Below are positions 1-7,127 of a stretch of DNA of 30,471 nucleotides, in pieces. The stretch is from JABDBK01 sp964453575 (GTDB lineage: Bacteria; Pseudomonadota; Gammaproteobacteria; DSM-16500). The notes beneath the pieces were generated by a model, which saw only the letters and a program-made list of their open reading frames with translations, searched no databases and was not told where the DNA came from. The stretch spans positions 1 to 30,471 of the forward strand of contig CAYVRW010000014.1 of the NCBI GenBank assembly GCA_964453575.1, written 5' to 3'. The position numbers were made by a program, and so were the translations under genes. Positions within the stretch are counted from its first letter, which is position 1; every line of letters starts with the position of its first letter.

Positions 1-1018
1 CCGGATCTTGTTTTTGATAAATGCATGCTTTCATGCAATCGTTACAAATGCGATGACCGGTTGCAGGGCACATGGGATTATCAACCATGACCATGGCCAG
101 TGATGCAATCGTATGACCGTCACGTTTTAAAAGATGCATTTCTGAAATTTTTTCTTCAAGCGGACAGCCGGTGAGTGTGACATCCAACGGATTTTTTTTA
201 AAACCAAGTGCAGGATCACCTTTTTTAACAGGAAAACCTTTAGAACAAAAATCCCCGTCATGATCATGGCAATAAATACAATAATTTATTTCATCCTGAG
301 CTTCACGCGCGGTCATGCGTGGATCAGTTAATTTAAAACCGTCACGCAAACGAAAGTCACTTGTTGTCATAAGTCGATTGAGTTTATCCTGCTCCAGGGG
401 CGAGCAGGGGACTAAGCGTTCATAATCAATGCGCTCGGGAATGCGAAAACTGGTCCAGTTTCTCACGTAAGCTTTGGCTTCAGGTGTTATTAATCCATGA
501 ACACACCATTGGGTCAGTTTATCAATGCCATCCGCATGTTGCTCGGGCTGTTCTATATATTGAACGGCAAGAAGGCTTACAGCTAATTCTTTATCTTCAG
601 TTTGTAAAGGTGCTTTAGTTAATTGCTCATTTAACCAATGAGTTAGCGTGGTATAATCAAGTAAATTCTCGGTATTTAACATCTGCTTTTTAGCACGTCT
701 TAACACAAAAAATTTTTTAAAAGCCGAAACCGGGTTATTTGACAGGGTACGAGCTTCGGAAAGCGCCGCTTCTTCTTCAATATTAAATAACTGAATAAGA
801 AAATCTTCTAAAACCGGAGCTACTGCAAGTAAAAGTTCGCTTATCGCAAGGGTTGAGAAGGTTTTAGCTTCCTGGCGATAATCTTGTAAATCAGCCGCCA
901 AATCAGCATTGAATTGCTTAAGTTTAGCTATAAATTGCTGGTCAAGTTTTTGCAGCCCTTCCGCTCGGAACAAGTCCGAGAAGGTAAAACCTGCCAATTG
1001 AAGTGAAGGATTGGTCAT
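1..1018 (-). CDS. FAD-dependent pyridine nucleotide-disulphide oxidoreductase with Fe-S N-terminal domain, partial
   Basis: An open frame of 339 codons reads leftward from ATG at 1018-1016 and leaves the window without a stop, so only the N-terminal part is present. The first ~230 residues are helical and unrecognised. Then comes a cysteine cluster: CIYC, DFC, GCPLEEKISEMH and finally GHRICNDCMKACIYQKQDP. Spaced cysteines followed by a GCPL-type motif resemble the [4Fe-4S] region that precedes the FAD domain in glutamate synthase small chain and dihydropyrimidine dehydrogenase. The GHRICNDCMKACIYQ stretch is one I associate with large oxidoreductases of Legionella and Coxiella. The FAD and NAD(P) domains expected next lie outside the window, so the substrate cannot be told. 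The ribosome-binding site at this start is weak. It is divergent from the gene at 1240. Confidence 0.7.
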   Translation of the reverse strand, partial: MTNPSLQLAGFTFSDLFRAEGLQKLDQQFIAKLKQFNADLAADLQDYRQEAKTFSTLAISELLLAVAPVLEDFLIQLFNIEEEAALSEARTLSNNPVSAFKKFFVLRRAKKQMLNTENLLDYTTLTHWLNEQLTKAPLQTEDKELAVSLLAVQYIEQPEQHADGIDKLTQWCVHGLITPEAKAYVRNWTSFRIPERIDYERLVPCSPLEQDKLNRLMTTSDFRLRDGFKLTDPRMTAREAQDEINYCIYCHDHDGDFCSKGFPVKKGDPALGFKKNPLDVTLTGCPLEEKISEMHLLKRDGHTIASLAMVMVDNPMCPATGHRICNDCMKACIYQKQDP

Positions 1019-1189
1019 AAAATAGATCAATAAGGGTTATTTTGATGATTATTATAAAGTATTTGTCGATTGGTGTCATATATATTGGTTTAAAAGATGA
1101 AAGATTAGATGTTCATTTTGATAAAGGATAGCTTATTGATTATATTGATTTTTTAGAAATTGATAAAATTACACGCTATAATTAAATTG

Positions 1190-1198
1190 TGGTATAAT
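1190..1198 (+). promoter_or_regulatory. Candidate extended -10 promoter element for the PP2C-like gene
   Basis: TGG followed by TATAAT (1193-1198) lies 41 bases before the ATG at 1240. No good -35 is seen at the right distance, which fits an extended -10 promoter. A second TATAAT lies at 1177-1182, within a direct repeat of TATAATTA (1177-1184 and 1193-1200). The remainder of the 221-base divergent spacer 1019-1239 is AT-rich, and I see no gene in it. Confidence 0.4.
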
Positions 1199-1239
1199 TA
1201 TTAAGCATTTTATTTGTCTTGTTTTTGGGGTGTTTTTGT

Positions 1240-3798
1240 ATGGCAACTTCTGGGTATGTAGAAGAGAACAAAAGTGAACCTGATCAGTTTACCGTCGTTT
1301 CGATTAATACTGAGGGTATGCCTCGATCTATAGTATTACAGTTGCCAAAAATGCCATTTGTGGATCAGCCATTGACGGTGACATTTACGATTAATCAGCA
1401 AGTTTTCGAAGCCATAAAATCATCTGAAAATAACAATTTTTCACGAATCTTTAATGAAGGAGCTACGCTTCAAATATCGCCAGAAGGGTTTTTAGCTCCA
1501 TATGTAGATAAGATGAAACCAGTGATAGACGTATGTACTATAGAGGAAACCACAGGCAAGTTTGCCATGTTGTTTCAAAAACCTTTTCCTCCGATCTTTA
1601 ATGCACAAGGTCAACTTGATAAAGCAATACCTTTTCCTGATAATTCTGAAGCTATCAATGCTGTATTGAATGTTCTGCGATTGATTACGACTATAGCTAA
1701 TTCATTAGTTTTGACCATCATGAAAAATCCAGCGTTTTTAAAGGATGAAAAAGGTGATTATTTTGATCTGCTCAAAAAAGCGGGAAATCTAGAATGGCGA
1801 TTGCAAGATGCTATTTTACAGCCCATTTTTCAATTTTCAATTAAGGATGGGATGGGTCGTAAAAGTTCTAGCGATTCTGATGAGATGATTTTTTTTCAAA
1901 CCTATATCTCTAGACTTGTTATTATTCAGAGTGAAATTTATAAGTCTCTTCTTGAAAAATTCCAACTAAATTTCGATGAATTAAAAAAACAATTTGATAA
2001 TATTAAAAATAATCGCAATATTGATAGCAAGCAAATTGATGAATTATGGAAATTAAATATCAAACTTGATGAATTGTTGGCAAATACATTCCTGCGTGAT
2101 GATGTAATTGTTAAAGAGCTTCGAAATTTAAAAGAAAAGCTGTGGAATGAGATAATACAGTTTCTTGGAACTCCGCGTGAGCCTGATTTTTTAGATGTTA
2201 CAACAGAGTATAAAAATACGTATGACGTTTATCTTACACGTGTTATTACTGCTCAAGATGAAATTTTAAAACACGACAATCCTTTATCCGAAGATAATGC
2301 TTTGTCTGCTAATATGGGTATGTTCAAAGGCCAGTTTCGCCCAATAACCATAGCTGAACTCACCAAGGATGATGCTTTAACAGATGATGGTGAGTTTCAC
2401 TTCAAGAATATCCGGTATCCTTTACAACAAGATGCTACCAAAAAATTTACTCTTTCAAACGGAGGAGATTTTACAAGTTTTACTACAGCCAAACAGGAAA
2501 GAGTATTACAAGATACAGTTGCTCAGTTAGAACGTGAAATAGAAAAAAAAGAAATGAAGGGTGGTTCAACATTATGCATGACCGCAGCATGGCTGACAAG
2601 AAATGAAGAGTCAAAAAAAAGAAGATTGCATTTACGTTGTATGAGCTTAGGCGATAGTAATTCTTATGTGATTGTTTATGACGGAAAAGGAATAGTCCAT
2701 GATAAGTCTAAACGAATTAACACCGTTTTAGATAAAAATCCTAATATCCATAGAGAGGATGGTGAGCCTGCGGTAGCTAGAGCATTAGGTGATCTTGATG
2801 CTTTAATACCACAGGCTTTTGTGAAAGATTTTCATAAAGGTCAATTTTTCCATAGTGAGGATGGTATTGAGCTTGAGGAAGGCCAATCATTCACTATAGT
2901 TACCACCTGCGATGGACCTGTTGAGGGGTTATTAACGGAGGCAGACGAAGTTAAATTTATTGGTGAATGTGTTCTTGAAAGTAAGGATAATTTAAAAGCA
3001 TTAGCTTCATCTATAGTGAGAAAGGCCGCTTTACGTTCTGGTGACAACATGTCTGGTGTGATTGTAGGGCCTAATGAATTAAAAGTTGATGGTGATGTGA
3101 GTGTATCTGTGATTGCTGATGGTCATAATACTGGCGGCGAAAATGTTTCAAAGTATATTGCCGGTAATATTCAGTCTCGATTAATTCAGGAAATTGAAAA
3201 TAAAAAAAGCCTTTGGAAAAAATTCAAGGAGGCAGATCGATTTGATAAATTCTTGATAGTTTTCGGAGGGATATTAGCAGTTGCTGCAATAGGAACGGTT
3301 GTTGCTGCGTTGGCCGGTGTACCTGTTCTTGCTGGCATTGGGGTTGGAGCAGGCGCAATAGGTAACGGGTTAGTAGCTGGAGCAAGTGGGATATATGGCT
3401 TATTTGGCGGGGCAGCGTTGGCGGTTAAATCGGCTGTTGCAATTAAAATTGGTGTAAGTGTAGTGTCTGCATGTTTGGCATTGCCTTATATAATGAGAAT
3501 GAGAATGGCTTATAAGCGTTATTTTTTAAAAATCCCAAGTCCTTCGGAGGCTCCTTCAGGGGCGGGTAAAGAAGCTCCAGTTCTTAGAGAGGGAGGTGGT
3601 GATGTATCAGGAAAAAGTTTTTCTTCAAACAGACAGCGCATGCCTGAATGTATGGGTACTGCTCCGCATGCGCAAGAGTCAGGCACAGATACAGAGGAGG
3701 TTGATTCATCAGAAGCATCTAAATCTAACTCTAAAGTGGCATTAAGTCCAAGTCGGAGCCCATCAGAGTCACCACCGTCACCAAAGTCACCAAAGTAG
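1240..3798 (+). CDS. PP2C-like phosphatase-domain protein with permuted motif order, membrane region and Ser/Pro-rich tail
   Basis: 852 residues from ATG 1240, chosen over the upstream in-frame TTG at 1219 because GGGGTG lies 7 bases before it. Residues 1-400 are mostly helical and unrecognised. Residues 441-640 carry PP2C (PPM family) Ser/Thr phosphatase signatures: GGST (441-444), LGDSNS (471-475 region), RALGD (514-518), CDG with D558, and GDN with D602. The motif that normally opens the fold, here ADGHNTGGEN with D627, comes last instead of first. The three core metal-binding Asp of the family (in DGH, DG and DN) are therefore all present but in permuted order. Residues ~670-755 are Gly/Ala-rich and hydrophobic, likely membrane segments. 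The last ~85 residues are rich in Ser, Pro and acids and end in Ser-Pro repeats. By inference it is a membrane-associated or translocated signalling protein, possibly a secreted effector; the phosphatase fold is likelier than proven activity. Confidence 0.65.
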   Translation: MATSGYVEENKSEPDQFTVVSINTEGMPRSIVLQLPKMPFVDQPLTVTFTINQQVFEAIKSSENNNFSRIFNEGATLQISPEGFLAPYVDKMKPVIDVCTIEETTGKFAMLFQKPFPPIFNAQGQLDKAIPFPDNSEAINAVLNVLRLITTIANSLVLTIMKNPAFLKDEKGDYFDLLKKAGNLEWRLQDAILQPIFQFSIKDGMGRKSSSDSDEMIFFQTYISRLVIIQSEIYKSLLEKFQLNFDELKKQFDNIKNNRNIDSKQIDELWKLNIKLDELLANTFLRDDVIVKELRNLKEKLWNEIIQFLGTPREPDFLDVTTEYKNTYDVYLTRVITAQDEILKHDNPLSEDNALSANMGMFKGQFRPITIAELTKDDALTDDGEFHFKNIRYPLQQDATKKFTLSNGGDFTSFTTAKQERVLQDTVAQLEREIEKKEMKGGSTLCMTAAWLTRNEESKKRRLHLRCMSLGDSNSYVIVYDGKGIVHDKSKRINTVLDKNPNIHREDGEPAVARALGDLDALIPQAFVKDFHKGQFFHSEDGIELEEGQSFTIVTTCDGPVEGLLTEADEVKFIGECVLESKDNLKALASSIVRKAALRSGDNMSGVIVGPNELKVDGDVSVSVIADGHNTGGENVSKYIAGNIQSRLIQEIENKKSLWKKFKEADRFDKFLIVFGGILAVAAIGTVVAALAGVPVLAGIGVGAGAIGNGLVAGASGIYGLFGGAALAVKSAVAIKIGVSVVSACLALPYIMRMRMAYKRYFLKIPSPSEAPSGAGKEAPVLREGGGDVSGKSFSSNRQRMPECMGTAPHAQESGTDTEEVDSSEASKSNSKVALSPSRSPSESPPSPKSPK

Positions 3799-3804
3799 AG
3801 ACAA

Positions 3805-3833
3805 TAGACAATTAATTTTTCCCATCTTATGCT
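3805..3833 (+). promoter_or_regulatory. Sigma-70 type promoter for the small exported protein
   Basis: TAGACA (3805-3810), a 17-base spacer, then TATGCT (3828-3833): five and four matches to the -35 and -10 consensus. It begins just after the stop of the PP2C-like gene and 38 bases before the next start, so the downstream gene is probably transcribed on its own. Confidence 0.5.
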
Positions 3834-3870
3834 ACGATAAGCTCTCAATTCATTAAACGGAGTTTTTTTT

Positions 3871-4341
3871 ATGAAATTCAAGCAAGTAGCATTAGCTGTT
3901 GCATTAAATTTAGCTTTAATATCCACCCCAAGTCATGCCGATATCATTTTTCAATCCTCCAAAGCTGGTCTAAACGCATGTGACAATATTGATGGCAATT
4001 GGACAGGCACGGGCGTTGTCACCGCCAAAGTGCTTGGGATAAAGATTACGTGTAAATATCAAGGTACAGGGATTGTTACTAACACAGACCCTTATAAATT
4101 TAATTTGGATGTAGATTTGAAATCCAGTTCAGCTATTTGTCCAAATACTAAAAAAGTCATCGCTGGGTTCTGTGATCCTGTTGCAAGGCTTATTGTATTG
4201 AGCTCAGCGGATGCTGAGTTATCAGGACATATCTCTGAAGATGGAAGGTCTGCCGATGATATAACCGGTAAGGTGAGCATAACGGTAATGAAACAAACCA
4301 TTCTTGCTAATGTGGATGAGATGAGGTTGCATAAGCAATAA
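3871..4341 (+). CDS. Small exported protein of unknown function
   Basis: 156 residues with a typical Sec signal peptide: a basic start (MKFKQ), a hydrophobic core and a likely signal peptidase I site after SHA near residue 23. The mature part is short, rich in beta-type residues and Thr/Gly, and holds four cysteines (in NACDN, ITCKY, AICPN and GFCDP) that could form two disulphides in the periplasm. No family is recognised; a small beta-barrel or beta-sandwich is plausible from the alternating hydrophobic pattern but unproven. CGGAG (3858-3862) lies 8 bases before ATG, which supports this start. It has its own promoter and is followed by the vapBC promoter, so it is probably monocistronic. 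Location in periplasm or outside the cell is inferred from the signal peptide only. Confidence 0.75.
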   Translation: MKFKQVALAVALNLALISTPSHADIIFQSSKAGLNACDNIDGNWTGTGVVTAKVLGIKITCKYQGTGIVTNTDPYKFNLDVDLKSSSAICPNTKKVIAGFCDPVARLIVLSSADAELSGHISEDGRSADDITGKVSITVMKQTILANVDEMRLHKQ

Positions 4342-4361
4342 TTCTTTATTTTTCAGCCTAC

Positions 4362-4390
4362 TTGACATTTTTCTTTATTTGGCATATGCT
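4362..4390 (+). promoter_or_regulatory. vapBC promoter
   Basis: A perfect -35 TTGACA (4362-4367), a 17-base spacer and TATGCT (4385-4390). The -10 lies inside the palindrome at 4381-4402, so a bound repressor would block the polymerase. Confidence 0.7.
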
Positions 4391-4402
4391 ATAACATATG
4401 CC
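4381..4402. promoter_or_regulatory. Palindromic operator for VapBC autoregulation
   Basis: A perfect inverted repeat, GGCATATG (4381-4388) and CATATGCC (4395-4402), separated by six bases. It covers the -10 element of the vapBC promoter. VapB antitoxins of the AbrB type are known to bind such palindromes as VapBC complexes and repress their own operon; that this one is bound is inference from position and symmetry. Confidence 0.65.
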
Positions 4403-4420
4403 TTATAAAGGAGTGTATTT

Positions 4421-4663
4421 ATGCCAGTGCACAATATTCGTCATGCTCATTTATTCAGAAATGGCCGTAATCAAGCTATACGTATCCCGCGTGAATTTGA
4501 GTTGCCAGGCAAGGAAGTCATTATTCATAAAGAGGGTTCATGCCTTATTATCGAACCAATTGAAAAACATAATAATTTAGCAGCTCTATTAGCAACTTGG
4601 GAGCCCCTGGAAGAAGATTTTCCTGACATACTAGATTTACCACCGGATGATGTGGATCTTTGA
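4421..4663 (+). CDS. vapB: VapB-type antitoxin (AbrB/SpoVT swapped-hairpin DNA-binding protein)
   Basis: 80 residues. The N-terminal ~45 residues are a SpoVT/AbrB domain: HAHLFRNGRNQAIRIPREF, then GKEVIIHKEG and LIIEP, the usual strand pattern of VapB/MazE-like dimers. The acidic C-terminal tail (EEDFPDILDLPPDDVDL) would wrap and inhibit the PIN-domain toxin encoded next. AAAGGAG (4407-4413) is 7 bases before ATG. The stop at 4661-4663 is two bases before the toxin ATG, so the two are translationally coupled, as expected for a toxin-antitoxin operon. It acts in the cytoplasm as antitoxin and autorepressor through the palindrome just upstream. Confidence 0.88.
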   Translation: MPVHNIRHAHLFRNGRNQAIRIPREFELPGKEVIIHKEGSCLIIEPIEKHNNLAALLATWEPLEEDFPDILDLPPDDVDL

Positions 4664-4665
4664 AA

Positions 4666-5073
4666 ATGAAAACTTCAAAATATTTATTGGATACAAATAT
4701 TCTATCTGAACTTATTAAACATCCTTCTGGTAAGTTAGCGCAGAAAATTGTAAAACTTGACAGCAATTCATTTTGTACAAGTATTATCGTTGCTTGTGAA
4801 TTACGTTATGGAGCTTTGAAAAAAAATTCGCAAAATTTACTATCGAAGATTGAGCTATTGCTAGGAAATATTATTGTTGTACCATTAGCAGATGATATAG
4901 ATCGTTATTATGCGGAATTGCGGACTGCATTGGAAAAACGCGGCCAGCTTATTGGTGCACATGATATGTTGATTGCTGCTCATGCGCTTGCACTTAATGC
5001 CATTTTAGTAACTGCAAACGAGCGAGAATTTATGAGAGTGCCAAGGTTATCTGTAGAAAATTGGATATCCTAA
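4666..5073 (+). CDS. vapC: VapC-type PIN-domain ribonuclease toxin
   Basis: 135 residues, normal for VapC. The PIN-domain acidic residues are in place: D9 in YLLDTNILSEL, E45 in ACELRYGA, D100 in GAHDMLIAAHA, and the T116/N118/E121 region in VTANEREF. These bind the Mg or Mn ion used to cut RNA, in characterised members often tRNA or the rRNA sarcin-ricin loop; the target here is unknown. I start at ATG 4666 rather than TTG 4660, which would overlap the vapB stop, because GTGGAT lies about 8 bases upstream and YLLDTN sits at the usual distance from the N-terminus. No key residue is missing, so the toxin looks active. Confidence 0.88.
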   Translation: MKTSKYLLDTNILSELIKHPSGKLAQKIVKLDSNSFCTSIIVACELRYGALKKNSQNLLSKIELLLGNIIVVPLADDIDRYYAELRTALEKRGQLIGAHDMLIAAHALALNAILVTANEREFMRVPRLSVENWIS

Positions 5074-5079
5074 TACCCC

Positions 5080-5108
5080 CTTGAATATCCGCTTTCTGCC
5101 CATATAAT
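5080..5108 (+). promoter_or_regulatory. htpG promoter: overlapping sigma-32 and sigma-70 type elements
   Basis: CTTGAA (5080-5085), 13 bases, then CCCATATA (5099-5106) matches the sigma-32 heat-shock pattern CTTGAA-N13-CCCATnTA. The same bases also give TTGAAT (5081-5086), a 16-base spacer and TATAAT (5103-5108), a good sigma-70 promoter. The spacing to the htpG start is about 38 bases. Confidence 0.7.
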
Positions 5109-5145
5109 TACCTCATCTTATATATTATTTTCTGGAGCAATACCC

Positions 5146-7068
5146 ATGAGCGCGGCGGCACAACAAGAAACCCTTAATTTTCAGGCAGAAGTCAAACAAT
5201 TACTCCATCTTGTGACTCATTTTTTGTACAGCAATAAAGAAATATTTTTACGTGAATTGATTTCAAATGCATCCGACGCGGCCGATAAACTTCGTTTTGA
5301 AGCCTTATCAGATGCGGCACTGTATGAAAAAGACCCTGAGTTAAAGATTTATGTCAGTTTTGATGAAAAAGCGCGCACTGTTACCATACGTGATAATGGC
5401 ATTGGTATGAGCCGTGATGAAGTGATTGCTAATTTGGGAACCATTGCCAAATCCGGCACACGTGATTTTCTGGCGCAATTAACCGGCGATCAAAAGAAAG
5501 ACGCGCATTTGATAGGGCAGTTTGGTGTTGGCTTTTATTCAGCATTTATTGTGGCTGATAAAGTAACCGTCACCACGCGACGAGCCGGGTTAACCAAAGA
5601 ACATGGGGTTCGTTGGGAATCCAGCGGTGAAGGTGCTTATACCATAGAAAATATTGAAAAAAGTGATAGGGGAACGGAAATTAGCTTACATATTAAAGAA
5701 TCTGAAAATGATTTTTTAAATGAATGGCGTATACGTAACATTATCACTAAATATTCTGACCATATTAGTCTGCCTATCATGATGCAAAAAATGGAAGGGG
5801 TAGATGAGAAAGAGCCGACAAAACCACGCGAATGGGAAGCTGTTAATAAGGCGACGGCATTATGGGTGTTACCAAAAAATTCCATCACTGATGAACAATA
5901 TAAAGAACATTACAAACATATCGCGCATGATTTTCAGGATCCATTAGTGTGGGCACATAATCAAGTGGAAGGTGGTAATTTAGATTACATTAGTTTGTTG
6001 TATATTCCACAACAAGCGCCTATGAATCTCTTTCAACAAGACCAACCAAGGGGATTAAAACTCTATGTGCAACGCGTCTTTATCATGGATAAAGTCGATC
6101 AATTTATGCCGCATTATTTGCGTTTTGTGCGTGGTATTGTAGACACGAATGCATTGCCATTGAATATTTCACGAGAAATATTGCAAGATAATCCGACGAT
6201 GTTGAAACTACGTACGGCATTAGTGAAGCGTGTGTTGGATACTTTAGAAAAATTAGCGAAAGATGATAAAGATAAATATGCTATTTTCTGGAAAGAATTT
6301 GGTAATGCTTTAAAAGAGGGCCCTGCGGAAGATTTCGCAAATCGCGAACGTGTTGCTAAATTAATACGTTTTTCATCGACTCATACGGATTCTCCAATCC
6401 AAACTGTATCGTTTGAAGAATATGTAAGCCGTATGAAGCCTGATCAAAAGAAAATTTATTTTATCACGGCCGATTCATTCAGCGCAGCGAAAGCAAGCCC
6501 GCACTTGGAAATTTTCCGTAAAAATAATATCGAAGTGTTATTATTATCGGATAGAGTAGATGAATGGTTGGTTGCTCATCTAAACGAATTTGATGGCAAA
6601 CCTCTGCATTCGGTGGCAAAAGGCGATGTCAGCTTTGATGAAATTGCAGCGTCTGAAACGCAAAAAGATGAAATGAAAAAGAAAGAAGAATCATTAAAAC
6701 AAGAATTTGATGCAGTGATTACGCAAGTTAAGACAGTATTAGGTGAGCAAGTTAAAGAAGTGCGTATTTCGCATCGTTTGACAAGTTCGCCGTCTTGTTT
6801 GGTGGCTGATGAAAATGACATGGGTATACAGTTGCAACGCTTATTAAAAGCAGCAGGACAAGATGTTGCTGAAGTAAAACCTATTTTTGAATTAAATCCA
6901 GAGCATGCTTTAGTAAAACTTTTGGCGCATGAAAAAAATGCAGAACGTTTTAATGAATGGACGCATATTTTGTTTGATCAAGCGCTGCTTGCGGAAGGTG
7001 GTCAATTGAAAGAACCCGCTCTTTTTGTGCAGAGAATGAATAAACTATTGCTGGAACTTGCGAAATAA
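5146..7068 (+). CDS. htpG: Molecular chaperone HtpG (bacterial Hsp90)
   Basis: 640 residues, close to the E. coli protein (624). It is a cytoplasmic ATP-dependent dimeric chaperone that remodels client proteins with DnaK. The N-terminal GHKL ATPase motifs are clear: the NKEIFLRELISNASDAADKL helix with the Mg-site Asn and essential Glu, DNGIGMS, GTIAKSGT, and GQFGVGFYSAF. The middle domain holds the conserved NISREILQ segment with its catalytic-loop Arg, and the C-terminal dimerisation domain runs to the end. GGAG (5134-5137) is 8 bases before ATG. A heat-shock-like promoter precedes it and a strong hairpin follows 6 bases after the stop, so it is probably transcribed alone or mostly alone. 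Confidence 0.97.
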   Translation: MSAAAQQETLNFQAEVKQLLHLVTHFLYSNKEIFLRELISNASDAADKLRFEALSDAALYEKDPELKIYVSFDEKARTVTIRDNGIGMSRDEVIANLGTIAKSGTRDFLAQLTGDQKKDAHLIGQFGVGFYSAFIVADKVTVTTRRAGLTKEHGVRWESSGEGAYTIENIEKSDRGTEISLHIKESENDFLNEWRIRNIITKYSDHISLPIMMQKMEGVDEKEPTKPREWEAVNKATALWVLPKNSITDEQYKEHYKHIAHDFQDPLVWAHNQVEGGNLDYISLLYIPQQAPMNLFQQDQPRGLKLYVQRVFIMDKVDQFMPHYLRFVRGIVDTNALPLNISREILQDNPTMLKLRTALVKRVLDTLEKLAKDDKDKYAIFWKEFGNALKEGPAEDFANRERVAKLIRFSSTHTDSPIQTVSFEEYVSRMKPDQKKIYFITADSFSAAKASPHLEIFRKNNIEVLLLSDRVDEWLVAHLNEFDGKPLHSVAKGDVSFDEIAASETQKDEMKKKEESLKQEFDAVITQVKTVLGEQVKEVRISHRLTSSPSCLVADENDMGIQLQRLLKAAGQDVAEVKPIFELNPEHALVKLLAHEKNAERFNEWTHILFDQALLAEGGQLKEPALFVQRMNKLLLELAK

Positions 7069-7074
7069 ATTTAA

Positions 7075-7117
7075 CCGTCTTCCCGCTCCCGGACTTGATC
7101 TGGGAGCGGGAAGACGG
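7075..7117. repeat. Perfect 16-bp inverted repeat between htpG and the efflux operon
   Basis: CCGTCTTCCCGCTCCC (7075-7090) pairs exactly with 7102-7117 around an 11-base loop. It is far more GC-rich than its surroundings and looks like a REP-like palindromic intergenic repeat. It has no T-run after it, so it is not a classic intrinsic terminator. Its right arm ends in the first bases of the GGAAGG ribosome-binding site of the next gene (7116-7121). Confidence 0.85.
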
Positions 7118-7127
7118 AAGGATTAAT

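Noticed and set aside
1219..1239. TTG start adding seven residues to the PP2C-like protein
   Set aside because: No ribosome-binding site before it, whereas GGGGTG is well placed for ATG 1240.
3519..3926. Minus-strand frame of 135 codons across the end of the PP2C-like gene
   Set aside because: It is antisense to the Ser/Pro-rich tail and to the signal peptide of the next gene; its protein has no family-like features and no good start signal.
4660..4665. TTG start for vapC overlapping the vapB stop
   Set aside because: ATG 4666 gives a family-like N-terminus and better spacing from a GTGGAT site.
7095..7127. TTG start for the efflux adaptor within the hairpin loop
   Set aside because: The added residues would be encoded by the repeat and no binding site precedes it; ATG 7128 has GGAAGG 6 bases upstream.
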